Counted from the first letter of the stretch, positions 27,525 through 38,710 are shown. The stretch: DNA of 64,000 nt from Adiantum capillus-veneris (GCA_014529385.2 CM043964.1:3147497-3211496), one strand, 5' to 3'. A program made the numbers and translations. Notes: generated by a model not told the origin, from the letters alone.

Positions 27525-27860
27525 TAGGTTAAGTTTAGGTTATAAGTTAAGTTAGGTTAGGTTAGGTTATGTTATCTTATACGTTAGATTAGATTAAGTT
27601 AAGCTACATTATGTTAGTTTATACGTTAGGTTAGGTTATCTTATACGTTAGGTTAGGTTAAGTTAAGCTACGTTAGGTTAAGCTACATTAGGTTAGGTTA
27701 GGTTAGGTTAGATTAGGTTAAGCTACATTAGGTTTGGTTAGGTTAGGTTATCTTATACGTTAGGTTAGGTTAAGCTCAGCTATGTTAGGTTAAGCTAAGT
27801 TAGTTTAGGTTATGTTAGGTTAAGCTACGTTAGGTTAGGTTAGGTTAAGCTACGTTCGGC
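27525..27860 (+). repeat. imperfect TTAGG array
   Basis: TTAGG/TTAGGTTAGG units are mixed with variants (TTAAGCTACG, TTATCTTATACG), so a longer unit of roughly 50-60 bp is also visible. A shorter tract of the same type occurs after the next array (29222-29265) and at 29355-29415. Confidence 0.85.
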
Positions 27861-27879
27861 AATACTGCAAGCCATAGAG

Positions 27880-29222
27880 CTTACCCACAACGCATATTAA
27901 AAACAACACAATGGCGACCGTTCGTCAATACGGAAAGCCATAAAGCTTACCCACAACGCATATACAGTGTGAGCAATCTCTATGGCTTTCAGTATTGCCA
28001 ACGGCTCACCATTGTGTTGTTTATATGTCCGTGAGCGGTTTTCAAGTCCTAAAATAGCTAAGCAATCCTGAAAATAACACAATGGTGAGCCCTTTGGCAA
28101 TATGGCAAGCCATAGAGCTTGCCCACAATACATATGCATTGTGGGAAAGCTCTATGGCTTGACATATTGCCAAACGGATCTCCATTGTGTTTTCTATATT
28201 TCTGCAAGCACTTTTCAAATCCTAAATTAGCTAAGCGGCCCTAAAAACAACACAATGGCAAGCCTTTTGGCAATATGGCAAGTCATAGATCTTGGTTACA
28301 ATGCATATGCATTGTGGGAAAGCTTTATTGCTTTCCGTATTGCCAAACGGCTCTCCATTGTGTTGTCTATATGTTTGCAAGCGATTTTCAAGCGCTAAAA
28401 TTGCCTCGTGTCCCTAAAAACAACACAATGGCGATATAGCAAGCCATAAAGCTTGCCACAATGCATATGCATTGAGGGAAAGCTCTATGACTTTCTGTAT
28501 TGCCAATAACTTGCCATTATGTTTTTTTTATGTCTGCAAGCGGTTTTCAAGCCCTAAAATAGCTAAGCAGCCCTAAAAAACAACACAATGGCAAGTTGTT
28601 TGGGAATACGACGAGCCATAGAGTTTTCCCACAATACATATGCATTGTGTGCAAGCTCTATGGTTTTCCCTATTTCCAAACGGCTAGCCATTGTGTTGTC
28701 TATATGGCCGCAAGAAATTTTCGAGCTTTAAAATTGCCTCGTGGCCTTAAAAACAACACAATGGAGATTTGTTTGGTAAAACGGAAAGCCATAGAGCTTA
28801 CCCACAATGCATAAGCATCGTGGGCAACCTCTATGGCTTACCGTATTGCCAAAAACTGGACATTGTGTTGTCTATATGTTTGCGAGCGCTTTTCAAGCGC
28901 TAAAATTACCCGTGTCCCTAAAAACAACACAATGGCGATCCGTTTGGCAATCCGTCAATCCATAAAGCTTGCCCACAAGGCATATGCATTGTGGGCAAGC
29001 TCTATGGCTTTCGATATTGCCAACGGCTTGCCATTGTGTTGTCTATATATCTGTGAACGGTTTTCAGGCCCTAAAATCGCTTCGCAACCCTAAAAACAAC
29101 ACAATGGTGAGGCGTTTGACAAATTGGCAAGCCATAGAGCTTGCCGACATCGCATATGCATTGTGGGCAAGCTGTATGGCTTGCCATTTTTCCAAATTCC
29201 TCACCATTGTTTTGTTTTTATG
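27880..29222 (+). repeat. 172-bp tandem array of palindromic units
   Basis: The anchor ACACAATGG recurs at 27906, 28077, 28250, 28423, 28583, 28756, 28927 and 29099: eight units, spacing 171-173 bp with one of 160. Each unit is mostly one large inverted repeat of about 55 bp per arm centred on ATGCATATGCAT. The arms run from ACACAATGG through AAGCCATAGAGCTTGCC and back, and a non-palindromic linker of about 55 bp contains TTTTCAAG and CCTAAAA. Units differ at many single sites, yet both arms remain largely complementary. Short frames in it are not genes. Confidence 0.95.
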
Positions 29223-29269
29223 TTAGGTTAGGTTTAGGTTATAGGTTAGGTGAGATTATAGGTTAGATT

Positions 29270-30155
29270 AGAGCTAGCGACAAATTAATAGTAGAAAAAA
29301 TGCAAACGGACTGCGAAGATGACTCGTGTACTTCTAAAAATGCAAACAGACTTCAGTTAGGTTAGGTTTAGGTTATAAGTTAGGTTACATTAAGTTAGGT
29401 TAGGTTTAGGTTAGAGCTAGCGAGAAATTAATATAGTAGAAAAAATGCAATTGGACTTCAAAAGTACACACAAACTTCAAGAACCTTAATATATAGTCAT
29501 TGAACAATCTTATATTTTTGAGATTATTATCCTGTGGTCCTAATCTTCGTGCACCTCTAGACCGAGGTGTGCAGGGATCGGACTTGGCTAGAGAATGTGA
29601 GGTTGTTAGAGCTAGCAGCAAATAGTAGAAAAAACACAATCGGACTTCAAAAGTGCACATAGACTTCAAGAACCTTAATATATAGTCATTGACCAATAAA
29701 GACGAGATTATTACCCTGTGGTCCTAATTTCCGTGCACCTCTAGATCGAGGTGTGCGGGGATCGGTCCTGGCTAGAGAATGTGAGGTTGTTAGAGCTAGC
29801 AGCAGATAGTAAAAAAAACACAATCGGACTTCAAAAGTGCACACAGACTTCAAGAACCTTAATATATAGTCATTGACCAATAAACACGAGATTATTACCC
29901 TGTGGTCTTATTCTTCGTGCACCTCTAGACCGAGGTGTGCAAGGATGGGGCCTGGCTAGAGAATGTGAGGTTGTTAGAGCTAGTAGCAAATAGCTGAAAA
30001 AACACAATCAGACTTCAAAAGTGCACACAGACTTCAAGAACTTTAATATATAGTCATTGACCAATAAAGACTAGATTATTACCCTGTGGTCCTAATCTCT
30101 GTACACCTCTAGACCAAGGTGTGCGGGGATCGGGCCTGGTTAGAGAATGTGAGGT
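29270..30155 (+). repeat. 184-bp tandem array
   Basis: The anchor ATTATTACCCTGTGG recurs near 29523, 29706, 29891 and 30074: four full units plus partial ones, spacing 183-185 bp. Each unit has a small inverted repeat GCACCTCTAG...GAGGTGTGC, and the stretch CGGACTTCAAAAGTGCACA. Different from the 172-bp unit. Confidence 0.92.
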
Positions 30156-30230
30156 TTTCATGTATTGTCACATACTTAGTAGTGTGTAGTTATAACAACT
30201 AGAGTGTTTTAATTATTTGTTGCATCATTG

Positions 30231-30664
30231 GTAGATAAAGTATGGACAGATACACGGGATACGTTTGTACTTCCACAACATTGTGAACAAGTTGTGTTCA
30301 TACACGATCCACTATGGACAAAAAATGATGAGAATGATTTGTCTAAACCCTATTGGCTCTATGTCATTCAAGTTTCTCCACATAGCAAGCAAGTGTGTGA
30401 AGGATTGGACATTGAGGTCGAAGAGGTGATTCATGAAGAAAGCGCAGGACCGACGAAAACTCTCAGTTTAGATTTTGAGGTGGATGTCAGCAAAATGAGC
30501 AATTGTCTGAACCTAGAGATGAGGTGTTAAATACTGAAGCTGATGTGGAGAGCAACGAATAAGTAGAGTTTGATGACGAAGATACAGAAGTACAGATTGA
30601 AATAGACATCTTTGGTGCCTCAGATTTCATAGAGGATGAGAGATTAACTAATGATTTTTGCTAG
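30231..30664 (+). pseudogene. CACTA TNP2-like transposase, C-terminal exon
   Basis: An exon-like segment begins after TTGGTAG (possible acceptor). It encodes DTFVLPQHCEQVVFIHDPLW, then PYWLYVIQVSPHS, matching in pattern the DUF4216-type region near the end of plant TNP2 transposases (FVLA..A.QVFY..DP, then W.VV). An acidic tail follows in a second frame (VEFDDEDTEVQIEIDIFGAS) to a TAG near 30662. One frameshift near 30480 and one TAA in the tail break it. The Transposase_21 catalytic region, normally upstream, is absent. Non-functional. Confidence 0.6.
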
Positions 30665-30802
30665 AACTCTTTTTATTAGTCTACAATACACTTTAGATTC
30701 ATTCATTAGTGTAGCAGCTTCGTTGATTTATTATTTGTATTGATTAAGCATTTCTTCTGTAAACTAACGTATTTTGTGGGTGTTGTTTGTGTATGATTAG
30801 CC

Positions 30803-31925
30803 ATGGCTGATGATGATGAGCCATACTCTCCTAGTTTTAGTTTTCCTGTCACTCCGGTCGGCATCTCACCCGAGCAGATGGGCTCATTTTTGTCTTAGTT
30901 CACACCAGATAAGATCGCGATGGCATAGCACCTTGGGACAGCAGGTCCCTCCAGACCTCTATGGCCGACCCTACGCCCGGGACTATTGTGGTCCCTACAC
31001 CGAGCGGCCCCACACCTCAGTCTAGTGTGTCCCCTATGCCTAGGACTCATGTACCCCCTACACCAACACGTGGTTCATCCTCGAGACGAGGTAGGCATCG
31101 TTTTGGAGGCGGTGGTTGCTGTAAAAGTGATTCTATTGATGCATTCACACCATAGAGAGAGCTCCACCACTCTCTTCAGTAGATAGTTCACCGATTGGCA
31201 CACCACATACACCTTGGGGATCACATGAGCATGATCTTAGCAAGGTGTACAAGAGCAGGGATGGGGCTATTGTGGCGGACAGGGTCGGAAAGGCCATGCG
31301 AGAAAGGATTCAACAGCTCTGTATAAGTCAATTTGGTCACTCTGTGATGGAGGTTTGGGATAACATCGATGTTGAAAGAAATAATTACATCATCGAGGCC
31401 ATTCACAGAGAGTACAGGCCGGCAAAGGGGTATGATCCGGTCTCGAACCCCTAGATTTTGAGTGTGGTGAAGTCCACAATGTCACACCATTGGTCAGAGG
31501 CAAGAGACAGGTACAATGACAGCAGTCCCAAGCTGGCATGGTTGGACGCAGAGGAGTGGGCGGGGATTGCACGAGAGACACAAGACAATCCTCAGAGATT
31601 TCAGCAGCATAGAGATGCAGCCAGAGCACATTTGGAGTTTGCTAGAGCGTCACATCTTGGGAGTGGAGGCTACAATACGCTTCGACATGAGTTTGCAAGT
31701 ATTTTACGTATGCTTTAAATTATGGAAAATCTATATGTTATTTGAATATTTATCTAATGATTAAACCATAATTTTGCAGAAAGTTACCGTGAAGCGTCTT
31801 TCAACACGCCGAGAGGAGAAGTATGGGTACAAGCATGGACTTGTGGCCATTTTGACCCAGCTGTTGCAGGAGGAGGGAGAGGACGTCAACTGGAGGCATT
31901 ATCCTGAGGGTCTTCTCACTCAGTG
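30803..31925 (+). pseudogene. CACTA second protein (TnpA/Transposase_24-like)
   Basis: The start is the ATG at 30803 (MADDDEPYSPSFSFPVTPVG). Two in-frame TAG codons (about 30896 and 30926) stand where Gln codons are expected. A Pro/Thr-rich region follows in a shifted frame (30961-31090), then a conserved core (31245-31718) with RDGAIVADRVGKAMRERIQ, YIIEAIHREYRPAKGY, a TAG at 31452, SHHWSEARDRY and ASHLGSGGYNTLRHEF. The last part is typical of the plant Transposase_24 family. A short intron (GTATTTT at 31699 to a TTTTGCAG near 31779, exact acceptor uncertain) precedes a last exon ending at 31925. In intact elements this protein binds subterminal repeats. Here it is dead. Confidence 0.6.
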
Positions 31926-32072
31926 ATTGTTTGCATATGTAGAGTTTTGTAGTTCTTAAGTTTATGGTTTATGGTTTATGGTTATGTTTATGGTATGGCA
32001 CAGATGTTATGGTTAAGACTTGGCAATCAAGTTAAGATTATGGTTTTGCTATGATGGTATGGCAATCATGTG

Positions 32073-32156
32073 ATGGTTATGGTTATGGTTATGGTTATGG
32101 TTATGGTTATGGTTATGGTTATGGTTATGGTTATGGTTATGGTTATGGTTATGGTT
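32073..32156. repeat. (ATGGTT)n hexamer array
   Basis: About 14 perfect copies downstream of the last CACTA exon, inside a wider ATGGTT-rich area (31960-32280). Confidence 0.95.
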
Positions 32157-32417
32157 GTGCAATGATGGTATGGCTGCTATGGTTATGGTCTGACAAGCAA
32201 GTTATGGTAATGGTTATGGTACGGCAAATAGGTTATGTTTATGGTTTTGCAGTTTTTGACTCATGTTTTAATTATGGTTATAAAATCGTTATGCCCTTAT
32301 GCCATGATCAGGCTTTTGATTTTGTGGTTATGTTTTTCTTACAATTTTGCTAACTGCCATACACTCTCTCTTTAGCATCAGCTTGTAGGTGGAGTGCAGT
32401 TTCTTGTGCACTCTTTC

Positions 32418-32488
32418 TTTGGGCAGAGAGGGCTGTTTTCTTTTGCTGCAGTACATGCAGCATCAGTTCCTAGCCCTCTTTGCCCAAA
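32418..32488. other. hairpin in CACTA 3' region
   Basis: The left arm TTTGGGCAGAGAGGGCT (32418-32434) pairs with AGCCCTCTTTGCCCAAA (32472-32488) with one mismatch. The loop contains a smaller palindrome, GCTGCAGTACATGCAGC. It resembles a fold-back structure near the element end. Confidence 0.75.
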
Positions 32489-32757
32489 AAAAAAATTGCA
32501 GGTTTGGTCTCGTCGGTACAGAGTACAATAGAAGTGTCGGTATAAACCTCGGTAGCGGCATTGAAATATGCAATAGTATTACCGACGGTTATTTCAGTGC
32601 ATATTCCTACGCTCATTTTGTGGGTTGTTTCGATGCTTAATATACCGGTACTTATACCTACGTTACAATACCGACGTCTCTTCAAAGGCCTATTTCAATG
32701 CTTTTTTTTTTAACTAACTTTATTTTGTCAGTATTTGCACCCGATTTCTTCGCTCCA
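32489..32757 (+). other. CACTA 3' subterminal repeats
   Basis: Repeated TCGGTA, ACCGACG and CGGTAC motifs mirror the 5' subterminal region (26860-27040). The homology to the Tat-like LTR starts at about 32758, with no CACTA end between. Confidence 0.55.
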
Positions 32758-33279
32758 TGCATATTCCTATCACCTACGACGGACGCTGTATTATTTATTT
32801 GGTAGAGTCAGGTACTGGGCTTGTCGGTCCAATAGGAAAAGGGTAAGAGTGATCACCGATGAGAGGCGCACTCTAACTGGAACATTCAAGGGATTCGTTG
32901 CCTAAGAATGGGCGCCCAAGTGTGAATGGGGCGAGCTCATATAAAAGTCAACTAAACCTAAAATTCACTCATTCTCTCATTTTTGCAATTGAAGAGTTCT
33001 CTTGCTCCATCTCCTTCTTCTTCTTCTTCATCTCTTTGTGTGTGTGTGTATGCGTGAGAGAGAGAGAGAGAGAGAGAAAGAGTGTGTGCGATCGAGCATT
33101 GCGGCGGCACGACGACGGCAAGGAATCCTCCACGATAGGAAGCGTATAGCGGTGAGTGACACACCAACGCCATCTTTGAGCTTACTAGTTTAGGCTTGTT
33201 GGGTGCTTGGAGCCATTTGTGGCTCGCACACAGTGTATCAGCAAGTTCCTTGCATTGACACGTGCGACATACGTGCACA
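32758..33279 (+). repeat. truncated 5' LTR of Tat-like copy R
   Basis: Matches the inner half of the LTR of copy L (4344-4880), including the TCGGTCCAATAGG block at about 32834. It ends GTGCACA before TTTT and the primer site. The outer half with the TATA box is missing, so this LTR has no evident promoter. Confidence 0.75.
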
Positions 33280-33283
33280 TTTT

Positions 33284-33301
33284 TGGCGCCGTTGCCGGGG
33301 A
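33284..33301 (+). promoter_or_regulatory. primer binding site of Tat-like copy R
   Basis: TGGCGCCGTTGCCGGGGA, complementary to the 3' end expected of the tRNA-Asp primer used by plant Tat/Athila elements. An exact, uninterrupted form. Confidence 0.92.
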
Positions 33302-34026
33302 ATGCCATACACTAAGCTTGAATGGCACTCTGTGCTTCTTTTGTTGTGCAATTTCAATTGTAGGAACCGTAGGGAAGGAGGGTGTGTGTGTTGAGAAGAA
33401 GGATTTTGTGTTGCTACTGTGTATGTTTTTGTTAATGAAGTTTTGAAAGGTTACTATGTTTTCTCTGTGTAAGGTGTTAGTATTAAGGTTGTTAGTTTTG
33501 TGTAATGTAATGTACAGTAAATAGGAAGTAGATCTGTGAGAGCTAATGAAGTGTGTTAGTGTGTAACAGTAGGTGTATTAGTTGTAAGTAGGTAGGTAGA
33601 GTGTGTGTGTGCTTTCGCGCAGGCCACAGCGACCTTATCCTTATAAATATAATAAAATTAAAAAAAAATTAAGGTAGGACCGGGATCGGGAATATCTCCC
33701 AGACCCAAGCCCAAGCTCACGCTTAGGCTTAGGCCTCATTCGCCTTTTAAAATTACAAATTTTAGCTTCACACGTAGTTAAAAATCATTTTTTTGAGGAC
33801 CAACGGAGCTTCAGGTGTCCGAACATTGTGTTGTAAAGCACACCGCGACCCTCTGAGTGATACGCTCATTTTGAGCTATCACACACTTTAATCAAAAAAA
33901 TTGATTATTAAAAAACATAAAAAAAAGAGTGAAAACGAACGCCTAAAAAAGTAAGCGGTTAACCTTCGAGGTTATTCACCGACGCTTGTAGGGTGCCAAA
34001 GGCACATGCATCTGTGATCTGGTCGT
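33302..34026 (+). other. untranslated leader of Tat-like copy R
   Basis: Non-coding, AT-rich with purine runs. Its CCCAAGCCCAAGC stretch at 33710 parallels the hexamer repeat of copy L. Confidence 0.6.
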
Positions 34027-37000
34027 GTGCTAGAGACGAAGCAACTAGAGAGAATTTTGACTTACGTGAGTTCTCAATATCCACCTACCTTAGGTTCCGG
34101 GCCCTCGGCGGGGACCCAAGGTAGTACAAACCAAGACCCGAACATAGTGGCTAGTGACTCTTCCTCTGACTACGACGTCATGGAGGGTTACCCAATGCCT
34201 AATATCGATAGCTCAAGCTAAGACATGCATGCCATGGGCCCGCGGTCCGGGCCGAGCGTGCTTAGCCGCTTGAAGGAAACCTTTAGTAGAGCCACTCGCT
34301 CCAAACATGGAGCTAATGATGTAAATGAGGGGGTGGGGAATTAAATTCTCCATTCATGACCAACTTAGATCCTATGCCCTTAGAGAATGTGCATGTGAAT
34401 ACTTCATTCAGTGCACCTTCTGACTCTTCAGAGTTATTTCCCTCCGAGGTCATATTACCCGATGGTAGAAGCCTTGCCGAAGTGCAAGAGGTTAAGCGAT
34501 ATATCCTTGCAGCGAGGGAAAAGGAACTTGAGAGCTTACGCAAGGCGGAGCAACGAAGAGAGTTAAAAGCGAAAGCCCCTATGTCAATTTCCTTGCTAAG
34601 AGAGCAATCAAGTGCTCCTGACTTAGCAACCGCTAAGGGCCAACCCCTAGAAAGCAACATTGCATCTAGTTCAAAGGACACCCCTAGCACCTCAATCCTA
34701 GATGGAGCGTTCTTAAATGAGAACTAGGAGTACGAACTAAAAATAGAAAATCTAACCGACCTATACACAGGTCACACCTATCACGTGGGTTGGTTAGACG
34801 TCCTACAATCCACAATGGGCGCTACTAGTGTGGAGGATCAACAACAAAGAGTTTGTGAGGTCATCCATAGCGTCATTGAATTAGAGAGATAGAACAAGGG
34901 AATCAACATGCCTTCAACGGGTCTCATGAGATTCTTGGATACAGGGAAGGCTAAACAACCGACCTTATCGCAAATGGAGACTCCCTCGGTAAGTCTGATG
35001 GATCCCCCATATGTTGTTTCGCCAGGGGTCTCGGTGCAATCTGAGCCCACAAGTGATAGCTTTACATTTCCAAGTCTAGCTCATCTTTCCCTTGATGACA
35101 CCACGGCTACCATGCGTACCCCACTAATGGGCATGCCAAGAAACACGCCATGGACCTCATTTATTAGTAAAGCACCACTACATGGTAGCTCAATGCCTGC
35201 AACAGTACGTACAAGTGTGTACCAATCGTATATACCCATGGGTCCTTGTACTCATGTGATCCCTACTCCTCCCATTGTTTCAACTACCTATGCTCCACAA
35301 CCACAACACCCAAGTTCTTATTTCCATGGGACTATATCGGCTAGCATTAGCATGTCACATCCGACGTCTTCTATGCCTAGGGCCACACATATGAACTTTG
35401 GGCCACCACATGGCACACCATCGTACCAAATGTGGAATCCAAGGGCTTCCTATGCACCAAGCCCGATGCCAATACCTACTCCACATGTAGTCTATGGAGC
35501 GCCTTCACCCACGGTGCCTGCTCACTTAGGTGACTTGACAACGTTTGCTCAAGCTATTGGTCGGTCTATTGTTGAGAATATGCGTAACGCGCCTAATAGA
35601 GAGCCTAGAAGTAAGGCAGTACAAATAGCCAAGCTCACACAAAAATTTAGTGGAGACGGGGATGTGAGAAAGCATATCAAAGTGTTTGAACAAATATGCG
35701 ATTCTCTAGGAGAACACAATGACGTGCATAAGAGAAATTCTTTAAGACTAACCTTAAGTGGAAAGGCTCGGGATTGGTATAGAACCCTAAGGGTGGAAGA
35801 AAAAATGATTTACCCTACTCTTAGGAGACTGTTCTTGAAAGAATACATACGAGAGGGAGTACTTTGGGGTGTAGCCTCTCAACTCCAGAAATCCCAATGA
35901 GAGGAAGGAGAGTCGGTGAGAGACTTTATTAGTCGCTTGAAGCATTTGAATTCTCGTTGTAATCCAAATGAGCGCTTCAATAATAATCAATTTCTTGATA
36001 GATTCATTAGGGGATTACGACATGAGGATATCTACAATTTCCTAGTCAATAGAGGTATCACCACTTGGGAAGTAGTCACCACCAATGCGATCCAATTGGA
36101 GGATAATTTAATGATTCAAGGAGAAAGAGTGTCTGTTGAGCCTAAATCTATTAGCTCGCAAGCATCAGGGCATCAGCCAATGACCCTAAAGCCTATTGAA
36201 GGAGCCAAAGATATTTGAGATGACTTTAGCATATCTCACCAAGGCTATTCAAGAGAGTCTTAGAGACAATCGTGCTCCGCAAAACAATCATATGTATCCA
36301 AGAAGGGAGCAGCAATGGTGCTCAGTATGCTATGGACCGCATAGTACCAGTGAAGGCCCTACTTTTAGAGTAAAATTCAATGGGAATTGCAATGCCTATG
36401 GGAGGTATGGTCATCAAGGTAAGGATTGCATAGTATTTAAGCATGCGATGGCCAATAGACCAACCTTACCATGGACAGACACACCTCGAGTGCCTGCATT
36501 GATGCCGGCCCCACCTCTTGAACAAATAGCACAACACATGGTCCCTAGGGCCCAAAACGTTGTTCAAACAACACTCTTACCACCTCCAATGCTAGGACCG
36601 CAACCACCACATCCGAGAATCACTTCAGTGAATCAAGTGGGTTGTGAGTCATCTATTGCTTGTTTGGAAGGCTATGAGGAAGATATAGATCCTAATATTG
36701 CCTATGGGATGGATGTTCTTGAAGAAAGTCCACAATACTACATGGAAGACTATTGGGGACAAGTCAAACCTGTCTATCAAGTAGCTGCTCTTGTTGCAAG
36801 AGACCAAAATATCAATTACACTGCTAAGAGACCACCTCTTCAATGCTATGAGTGTGGAGGTCGACATCGTGTAGCCGAGTGTCTTGTTAGGCTACAAAAG
36901 AATGCCACACTAATCCAGACCAATCAAGTGAGCACGTCTACAATGCCGATACTCATGTGTAATCGATGTGGCATAAATCATTTGATTGCCCAATGTCCAA

Positions 37001-37038
37001 ATAATCCAAATTCACTGAAGATCACGCCATTAACTTGA
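34027..37038 (+). pseudogene. Tat-like gag, copy R
   Basis: Open pieces lie at 34027-34221, 34356-34727, 34908-35900, 35916-36218 and 36196-37038. The N-terminal part is Ser/Thr/Pro-rich. The conserved gag core at 35600-36110 includes AKLTQKFSGDGDVRKHIKVF, ARDWYRTLRVEEK and SVRDFISRLKHLNSRC-like runs. Later come a Cys-rich segment near 36313-36430 in which one knuckle reads CNAYGRYGHQGKDC (second Cys replaced by Tyr), and two intact knuckles, CYECGGRHRVAEC (about 36843) and CNRCGINHLIAQC (about 36958). Stops (for example TGA at 35898 in a Gln-Ser-Gln context) and frameshifts make it non-functional. The last codons lie next to the insertion point. Confidence 0.85.
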
Positions 37039-37040
37039 TT

Positions 37041-37045
37041 GGAGT
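37041..37045. repeat. target site duplication, left copy (GGAGT)
   Basis: GGAGT directly before TGTAACATTTAATGG. The second copy follows the last LTR at 53311-53315. This pair flanks the entire 16,265-bp array and not any single LTR-body-LTR unit. Confidence 0.93.
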
Positions 37046-37744
37046 TGTAACATTTAATGGCCTAATAACTTATGTGTAGCGGAAATTAGCATGAACATAG
37101 TGGGCATTTCATTAGAATAGATTCCTAATGAGAATTACAAGAGTGCTTGGGTGGAGAGAGCAACAAAAAGCATAACACCTAGTTAGATAGCATCAACAAT
37201 ACTTTCAAAAGAGAGAGAAATTAAGCTATTGACAACAGTTGAGGACCGGATTTGCATGGAGCCGGTCTCCCCTCCAAAAGGCTTTGTATTATGGTTTCTC
37301 CCATCAAGAGAGACATTGTACAATACAATTCTTTGTGTTCCTTCAAGACTAGCTAGTGCAATGAAGATGGAAGCTTCATGCACTAAGCAAGACACTTAAT
37401 CAAATACAACTTAAATTATCCCCGTTCTCAGACCCAAGACCTCACACACCTTCGAAGATGGTGAGAGCTAGCAGGATATGAGAGTAGATTGAAAGGAAGA
37501 AGGAGTATCTTACGAGACAGATGTACATCTCCTCACATAGTCACTCATATGTAGCATAGCTTAGCTTAGTAATTAGCTTTGTAGAGGAGATGAGCCTGCA
37601 TTGAAGCTTGGCTCTTGGTTGGATTTGCATCCACATGCCAAGAGAGTGTTGATGTAGGCTTCTACCTCACAAGCTTGGAGTAGGTGATGAGCTCTCCATT
37701 AAAGCTTCGGAGGAGATAGAGTATTCTTTCTTCACACATGGTCA

Positions 37745-37836
<92 letters not shown>

Positions 37837-38707
37837 AATGCCAAGCAAAAATCAGTCCCCCTCTCTCTCTTGGGCGAGCCCTTCCTGCTAAATTGGTCTG
37901 GTTGTTGACTCATTGGACCTCCCCAAGTCAAGCCAATGGGTGTTAAGCAGCATAAGTGATAGCCTTCTGACGTGTGTCCCCCTTTCCCATTTTGTGAGAG
38001 CTTTAGGTAATTAAATAATTAAACTAAACTCTCATTGGACCCCTTTGCCTCCTGGACAATAGGAATCAGGCAAGCCATTGGGCTCGTGAATGCTCATTGG
38101 ACCCCTTGGGAGACTGCCCAATAGTCTTCTAGGAGACTTAATTCTCATTGGTTTCTTTTATTAAATGTTTTTAAATTAATTAAACTAGATTTACTCTAGC
38201 TTAATTCTCATTGGTCCACTTCAAGGGTCTTCCAATAGGAATTGGGCACACCTTGTGGGCATCTAGCCTAGGGAGCTGACATGTGTCCCTAATTCCCTTT
38301 CTGTAAAGGGAGCCTGTGTGTGTGTGTGACTTTCTCTCTCATCCCCTACTAAATGGGCTCGCCCCCTCCTTTGTAGGCTTTGAAGAAGACTTTTGTACAC
38401 ACACTAAGCATCCAATTTTCCCGAGGGTTGACCTTTGGACACAACCTTTGAATTTTGGAACCTTAGCATTTTGGAAGTCTTAATGGGCTGAACCTTAGGG
38501 TCTTTTTAGCCCATTGTTGCACATGGCTCTTTTGCAGATGTCCCCCCCATTTTGATCCCTATTTTCCCTCCTTTGGATCCCTACTGTGGCCGGTCTGCTA
38601 GCTTAACCAATATTCTAGCTTTTTCTCCCCTGGTACCTCCCCACATTAAATGATCAGTTTAATATGAGAAAATTATTTAGGAGAATTAGATATTGATTAT
38701 TATGACA
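37046..38707 (-). repeat. LTR1 (3' LTR of body A)
   Basis: TGTAACATTTAATGG to TATTATGACA, 1662 bp. TG site 1 is long (about 83 bp, 37752-37835) and site 2 short (38317-38330). Variants include GGTCTGGTTGTTGAC and GGAATTGGGCACACC, which set it apart from LTR2-4. Confidence 0.95.
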
Positions 38708-38710
38708 TTA

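Larger units (their letters stand above)
26827..32757 (+). mobile_element. decayed CACTA (En/Spm) DNA transposon
   Basis: The left end reads CACTACAAGA, the classic CACTA terminus. Both ends carry clusters of CCGACG/TCGGTA-type motifs (26860-27040 and 32510-32690), the expected subterminal repeats where the transposase would bind. Inside are remains of two genes, a TNP2-like C-terminus and a second-protein (Transposase_24/TnpA-like) gene, in the usual order. The TNP2 catalytic part is absent, and long tandem arrays occupy the space. The right terminal repeat is missing: the element runs into a truncated Tat-like LTR near 32757. That border is approximate. Confidence 0.7.
32758..37045 (+). mobile_element. 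Tat-like Ty3 retrotransposon, copy R, first part
   Basis: Truncated 5' LTR, primer site, leader and gag. It continues at 53311 after the inserted chromovirus array. The coding order across the gap (gag end, then pre-protease, protease, RT) and the shared GGAGT show that the two parts were once continuous. Same family as copy L at 1-5493. Confidence 0.88.

Noticed and set aside
27525-27860. Interstitial telomere
   Set aside because: The repeat is TTAGG with many variants, whereas plants have TTTAGGG. It lies inside a CACTA element with other arrays.
27880-30155. CRISPR array, because of regular repeats with spacers
   Set aside because: The repeats are 172-184 bp, contiguous and similar throughout, in a plant nuclear context, with no cas genes.
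32758-32760. CACTA insertion into the Tat-like LTR as the reason for its truncation
   Set aside because: LTR sequence does not reappear left of the CACTA 5' end (26827), where integrase remains of another element lie. A deletion joining the two is more likely.
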